Source: Mytilisepta virgata
Taxonomy: Eukaryota > Mollusca > Bivalvia > Mytilida > Mytilidae
Reading direction: 5' to 3'
Length of the DNA: 64,000 nucleotides
Assembly: GCA_028015205.1 (NCBI GenBank)
Contig: CM051519.1
Location: forward strand, 40,343,979-40,407,978
Positions 58,701 through 64,000 of this stretch are shown here, in pieces (the first letter of the stretch is position 1; each line of letters starts with the position of its first letter). The position numbers were made by a program, and so were the translations under genes. The notes beneath the pieces were generated by a model. The model was not told where the DNA came from and ran no database searches. It saw only the letters and a list, made by a program, of their open reading frames with translations.

Positions 58701-61700
58701 ATATATTTATAGTTTTTTGCATTTTTTACTATTAATAATAGGTATAGATAGTCTATTGAACTGTATTAAATGGAAATAGCATGAATTCAATGGATAATAC
58801 AATAATAAATCGAAATGTTTATATATACCAGTTATGACATTTTTTAAAGTTATCTAATGGTCAATCCAAAGTTTGATTGTAACACATGTGATCCTTTTAA
58901 TCCATTTTAGAATATTAAGAGACTATACAAATGCTAGCTCAGCATACAGATAAATGATTTAAAAACATAACAGATATGCTAAATAAATAATAAAATGCTC
59001 AATTCTGTTCATATAATATAGTCCTAATTTGAAAGTCATTATAACTGTATGCTTAGCATATATATAACTGGATTAAATCAAATATATGGGATCATGTAAA
59101 ATATTTCTCGTTAAATGTAATATAAAAAAATGTATTTTGGTATATGTGAATATTTTAAGGAATATCAAATAGAAATTTACTACATATTATAGGAAAAGAG
59201 AGGTTCACGAAGGGTTAGAATGGCCCTAAATTGGTCAAGCGATTACAAATTTCAAATAGAAATACTTGTGATAATTCTATTAAGACTAAAATATACTATT
59301 TTGGCACCTAATATTAAATATCTTGAAGCTATGACCCCATAATTATACATTATTTGTATTTTTGGTCAATTTTGTCTGCAATGTTTTGGCATAATTAACC
59401 ATGGCCGCCATACAATTCCGAAAAGTTTTTATTTTGATGAATTCTTTATCAAATTTTGAGTCTTTTGGTTACAAAATATTTTGGATTGTAGATGGTGGCC
59501 AAATTTTCCTAAAGCTTTCATGTCTGAAAATTGCACCAAATCATTATATTTGGACAAAATGGGCCTAATTTGGAGAATGTAATGTACTATTATGAAAGAA
59601 CTGATTTATTGAGCGTTAATACATTTGAAATCGACCAATTTAGGAACCAAATTGTGAACTATTTGGAGTTTAATTGTAAGATTTATATTTTAGACCGTTT
59701 TGGGCTATAAATGAACTGTGTCCTTTGAATAAGTGATATCACAATAACCATAATACTAAGTACCTGTTAGAAAATATCACTTTTACAGTACATTGTTAAA
59801 GATGAATACATTCCAACAATGACCAATATTAATGATGTAATATGAGATTATATATATACTGTTTTATATTGTTACATATATAAATGAAAATTGAAACAAA
59901 ACTGTTGTCATTATTAAAGAAAAGACTGAAACGAAAAGGGAGGTATGATTGGTAATCAGACACAGAAACAAAATTATGAAAAAGAAATAAAGCTAACCAT
60001 ACAACATCTTTACAATCAGAAAAAAACTATACTAAAATAAGTTAGAAATAGCCATGAAATGACAAATATTAAACAATATAAATCAGAAAACTAATGGCCA
60101 CATCAATGTACAAACAGAAAATCAAAAGATATACACCAAAGAATTACAAGCCCTGTTTTACAGGCCTCTAAGGACCGACGCATTCATATTGTAGTTGTGA
60201 TCTATATGTATGGTGCAAAATCATCTCATTGCTACTACCCATCCAGAGCACTTGAGATCACCCCAACTTCTGATGGGGTTAAGTTGCTCAGGCTTTAGTT
60301 TTCTATGTTGTTTCTAGTGTACTCTTATTTGTCTTTTTCAGTTTTAGACATAATATTATCGATATATGAGTTTACTGTTCATGTGGTATCTTTCACCCAA
60401 ATATTACAATTTATCTGTTTTAATATGATTGTCTTGACCTCTTTCTCATAATTCAGTGACTAGTCAAAAAAATATTTGCTATGTTGATTCTCTGTCATAA
60501 GTAATAAGCTAAAGATTTTTGCAAGTGTGCAACTATACGGTCATTATGCTAATCTAGCAGTTCTCATTTGACCACGTCAACATTTCATGGATAATTCGCA
60601 AAGATAAGTTTCTTACTATAAGACAGTATCTCAGATATGATGGCAAATTATATTATGTGTACTATATTGTAAGGTGAACATCTGTCTGGCAGGTACTGTA
60701 TAAACACCTGTCATTTATCAATAATCCAACATAACTTGAGGTCCTCTGATGTTCAGTACTTCAGTACTTTGATTAATTTCGAAAATTCAAAAATAGTGAC
60801 CCGAATTTTATATTGTGTCCAATAGAAATCGGGCTATGCAAATCCTGCTTCATAAGACTTCAGAAGACAATCCTTCCGAGCAAAAAACATGATTATCAAA
60901 CAATTTTGCCATTCTTAAACTTATCAACTTGCATGACTTCCAGTTGATTTTAGTTTAATGAGCAAATTGTAATATCTTCTTCTTTGTTGAAAAACTTCTA
61001 CGTAGTCGAGACGCGAGGTAAATCTTGGAGTGTCTCAGAATCAAGGATTTTATAAACCTGTTTAGTTTAATGATTCCCTTGGGAGAGAGGACAATTTGTG
61101 AACATGAGATCCCTGAAATAACCCCTAGATTGAAATAATAAAAAAAATGTAAATTTGTACAGACTGGAGAACTGATGAATTCGGAAATTCAAGTTGAATA
61201 TCTACATATCTATTCTGCAAAAGCGGAAAATGAGCTTTTTTTTATTATTCTTTACATATTTCAGGAATCTTGAACATTAAACAATTATGCAAGGAGGATG
61301 ATGAAATTGTTGGAAAGTTAAGTACCAGATTAGAAGGTATGCACTAATATAATTGAATTGTAGTTTACAAATATATTTCGGCTAGAATAAAAACACAAAC
61401 ACATCGAAATACATGTAACCATAGCCGAAACCATAGATTAGCAGTAACCATGAGTATCATTTTATAAATACAAAAAAAGCTTTATTAGATCCAGCTGAGA
61501 CTGAGCACATTACTTTACTATGATAACTCACTTGTATATTATTTTTCATTGAACAATTTGTCATGAAAGACATCGAAACCTATTAGTGTATGGATGGATA
61601 TGTTTGCGGGTGTTAAAATTCGCGACTCTATTTCACATAGTATGCCAGATAACTTAGCGTTTTATATTTTAGCGGAATCTCCAATTTATGTGACCAAAGT

Positions 61701-63043
61701 ATAACCAGCGCTTTTATTGCCGTTCTTAAATTCATCTTGGAGTTACATTGGGGCCTTCAACACTGATAAAAATCTTACACCCCACAACACGTAAACTATA
61801 TGTGCGGAATTCTTTGTTGCGTCAGTATATATTGATGTTTTATACGGTCAATCCCTTCAAAGGCTTTAAAAATCCTAAACAGTATTATACACTGAAGAGC
61901 AATAACAGGAAAATGTTATCTACAACCGTTGCATCAGACAATAATTTTTGTTTTCTTCATCAATTAAGCATTGTCATTTTGACAAATTATATCTGAATTA
62001 ATAGTGTATATGACTGTGTTTCTTTTAAAGACTACAGAAGTAGGAACACCTGCTTAGAAATGCCACTGAGGAAATTTCAGAAACAATGTCAACAGCTCAC
62101 ATCTGATGTTACAAAACATATTAAGGATTTGGAGAACGTGAATGATCAGTTTAAAGATTTCAGATGCAGATGGCAAAAACACGCAGCACCATTTCTCCAG
62201 TTGTCCGAAAGCAGTCTTCTGGAAAATATGGAAAATCTGAAAGTTAAAGCAGAACTTTTCATCTTAAAGGATTTTATCGGTAAGAAAAAACTAGTATATG
62301 AAGATTTATAGAGATTTATCTTGACAAATGCTCCGTATCATGACACCAGAATTAATATTATAGAATGAATGCTCTAAAGATACTTCTAAAACTTGACAGT
62401 TCAAACAGAACTTACCATTTTAAAGGATTTCATTGGTAAGAATTTATTTACAGCTGATCGAGACCCAATACAACTGTACGAGGACATAATACAGGCTTTA
62501 TATAAAACACTCATTTTATGATACCTTTATTAACTACTGACTTAAAATTACAGTACTTTTATTAACCAATTACTTAAAATACATTATAAATTGTCTATTT
62601 AAAACAATCTCATGTGTCATTAATACAGGTTTTATACAGAAAAACCGGAACTGGTCATTAATACAGGTCTAATACAGAAAATCCTGTATTAGACCTGTAT
62701 TAATGACCACTTCCGGTTTTGTATCAAGTTGACAGTTTTTACTGTATTTCAACACATTAGTTAATATTAACATCGTTTTAAATCCACATGTCTCGTTATT
62801 TTGTACCTACATTAATAATTTTCAGAGCGAGAATTGAGAGCAGTGAATGGTGTTTGTAATTACAACAAGATATTAATTGATGAAGCAGAAGATGATGTTG
62901 ATAGGTTATTAATTTCTGAAGGTGAGATTTTTAGTTCCTCGGACAGTCCGAGATTTCTACTGAGGCGAATGAAATTTTTCAGAAATGGTTGGGGTCTTGG
63001 AATGTCAGAGCGCAATTCATATAAACCAGGGAAATTGTTCTAA
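55763..63043 (+). CDS. Uncharacterised single-pass membrane protein, ≥6 exons (~260 aa)
   Basis: I reconstruct exons 55763-55848, 56463-56520, 57467-57566, 61265-61336, 62031-62279 and 62826-63043. All junctions are GT-AG and in frame (783 bases with TAA). Residues 1-16 (MRILPFLLLVLVEVNL) resemble a signal peptide. Residues about 52-69 (SYIDLALLMVCVLMACLV) are a membrane span followed by a very basic stop-transfer stretch (RRQNRMKMKLRKR). This predicts a type I protein with a short ectodomain of about 35 residues. The cytoplasmic tail is charged and helical, with a KHIKDLENVNDQFKDF segment that could form a coiled coil. From exon 4 on, every intron is phase 1. A 36-base mini-exon at 62400-62435 may be included. 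An alternative 3' end splices 62921 to 63183 and stops at 63199 (225 aa). I do not recognise the family, and no function is assigned. Confidence 0.6.
59930..60430. mobile_element. Mussel dispersed repeat in the long intron 3
   Basis: Includes 'gggaggtatgattggtaatcagacac', 'aactaatggccacatcaatgtacaaacag' and 'ccagagcacttgagatcacccc...gatggggtt...tttagttttctatgttg', which I recognise as pieces of repeats frequent in mussel sequences. The last piece has a diverged relative at about 53085-53280. Ends and class are not determined. Confidence 0.5.
62400..62435 (+). other. Candidate 36-nt mini-exon duplicated from the preceding exon end
   Basis: The segment is preceded by acttgacag and followed by GTAAGAA. 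It is phase 1 at both ends and would add 12 residues ending QTELTILKDFI. It resembles the end of the exon at 62031-62279 (KAELFILKDFI), including the donor. It could be a cassette exon that preserves the frame or the remnant of a tandem duplication. Confidence 0.5.
62634..62724. repeat. Long near-perfect hairpin in the last intron
   Basis: Bases 62634-62677 pair with 62684-62724 around the 6-base loop AAAATC. The stem is about 40 pairs long with one mismatch and a small bulge. The arms contain CATTAATACAGGTCTAATAC and ACCGGAA. It could be a foldback element or, if transcribed with the intron, a source of small RNA. Confidence 0.85.
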
Positions 63044-63560
63044 CGAGATTTGCCCATTAATGCCTATCAAATTTCAAATTAATTTTCTTCTAGAAAACCT
63101 TTTATGGTTTGCTTCTGTGTCTTTTCGAATAATTTCAAAAATATTGTTAAAATTAAGTGTTGAGATTTTCATTTCTTTTTAGGCAAAATAAAAACGTAGA
63201 CGACACAGATTGTGTTTATGTTTGTGATTTGTTCTCTTTCATGTTATTTTTTGTCCCGGGTTGTATCTTTTGGGTAGCGTTGATTGATTGGTATGTCATT
63301 ATTGACACTTCCAGTTATCAATACCAAGCAAATGTTAATTATTAGCTTTGTAATATTTAGGGTATTTCATTCGACTGAGTACTTTTTTGGAGAGATAAAC
63401 TATGTTATCAGTGAATTAGAAAATAAACCTTAAATATTCTGGGAAGTCATTCAATATTTAGTCAGAAAAGTTTTATAAATACAGTAGACGGTTTGTTTTC
63501 CTGTCTACTACACTTATATGAATTGACCATTATCTTACGTCTGCTAAGTGACACAGGACG
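63044..63560. other. 3' flank of the membrane-protein gene
   Basis: No further gene is clear. An acceptor-like tttctttttag at 63172-63182 offers the alternative last exon described for the membrane-protein gene. The frame at 63157-63345 resembles repeat-derived sequence. Confidence 0.4.
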
Positions 63561-63828
63561 TCTAAGGCAGCGCCAAATTGATTTTTAGTTTTTGGATTTC
63601 GATGCTCCGATTTTCGGACTATATAGAGAAAAGAAAAAACTTTTTTGCCGCTGCATTTTTATTCGATTTGTTTGCAATATTTTAGTTCAAAAATTTGTGC
63701 CGCCCGTAAATTTTATGAAAAAATCTAGTCCTCAAGAAAAAAAATAAATTTGAAATTTCGCTCGCTCGCACTTATGTTTGCCATAAAATAATCCAAAGAA
63801 CTAAAAATCAATTTGGTGTGGCCTAGAA
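63561..63828. mobile_element. MITE with ~38-bp terminal inverted repeats
   Basis: The left end (tctaaggcagcgccaaattg, on to atttttagtttttggatt, 63561-63598) is inverted at 63790-63827 (aatccaaagaactaaaaatc, on to aatttggtgtggcctaga). The interior is AT-rich with 'gctcgctcgcac' and no coding capacity. A target duplication is not obvious. Length is about 268 bases. Confidence 0.75.
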
Positions 63829-64000
63829 ATCTTTTTTTTTTTTGTTCAAAACTATTTCCAAAATTTCAGGGAAAATATATGACAGACAACAGGATAGATT
63901 AAAAAAACAAATTGCATACATATGATGGAACAACATCCCACAAAGCCACAAAAATTACCAAACACAAACATCAAAACTTTTATGAAATTTGTATCAGGAC
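63829..64000. other. Window end, nothing recognised
   Basis: AT-rich sequence with a T run at about 63831-63843. No feature is supported. Confidence 0.4.

Noticed and set aside
62834..63043. Independent small gene starting at the ATG-less frame near 62834
   Set aside because: The segment joins in phase to the upstream exons through an AG acceptor at 62825, so it is treated as the last exon of the membrane-protein gene.

Overview
The window looks like nuclear DNA of a bivalve mollusc, most likely a marine mussel (Mytilus or a close relative). It is AT-rich, with intron-containing genes using GT-AG splice sites and long stretches of dispersed repeats. Several repeats are of kinds I associate with mussel genomes: the 'AGCTCACCTG...' element, an element ending in a 'TACGACCGC' palindrome, tRNA-derived SINEs and small foldback elements. 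The species assignment is an inference from repeat style and protein resemblance, not from a search.

Layout. 1-12.9 kb holds no convincing host gene. It contains a composite dispersed repeat, a tRNA-derived SINE, a 145-bp tandem repeat, a decayed non-LTR retrotransposon, a 370-bp tandem repeat, an inverted copy of the first repeat and a small foldback element. 12.9-17.0 kb (+) is a three-exon gene that joins a HAD-family phosphatase to choline dehydrogenase in one 894-residue reading frame. 19.0-27.25 kb (-) is ERCC8/CSA, the WD40 substrate receptor of transcription-coupled repair, reconstructed as five exons (410 aa). Its introns hold two copies of one mobile element. 27.7-37.7 kb (+) is RCL1, a ribosome-biogenesis factor, reconstructed as nine exons (374 aa) and divergent from ERCC8 across a 470-bp shared promoter region. 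38-40 kb holds inverted-orientation copies of the 145-bp tandem repeat with SINE and other insertions. 43.8-44.6 and 48.0-49.5 kb (+) are two related genes: a beta-propeller-only protein and a B-box/coiled-coil/beta-propeller TRIM-like protein. 50.6-51.3 kb (-) is a single-exon gene for a secreted intradiol ring-cleavage dioxygenase, a family rare in animals. 55.8-63.0 kb (+) is an uncharacterised multi-exon gene for a small single-pass membrane protein with a helical cytoplasmic tail. The window ends in a foldback element.

How the genes relate. ERCC8 and RCL1 are housekeeping genes sharing a promoter. The choline dehydrogenase fusion belongs to mitochondrial glycine betaine synthesis, which matters for osmotic balance in marine bivalves. 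The TRIM-like pair is a local tandem duplication with domain loss. I see no operon-like system or defence island. The most unusual items are the phosphatase-choline dehydrogenase fusion with several mitochondrial-presequence-like segments, the secreted intradiol dioxygenase, tandem-repeat units that carry perfect estrogen-response-element palindromes, and a duplicated in-phase mini-exon in the membrane-protein gene.
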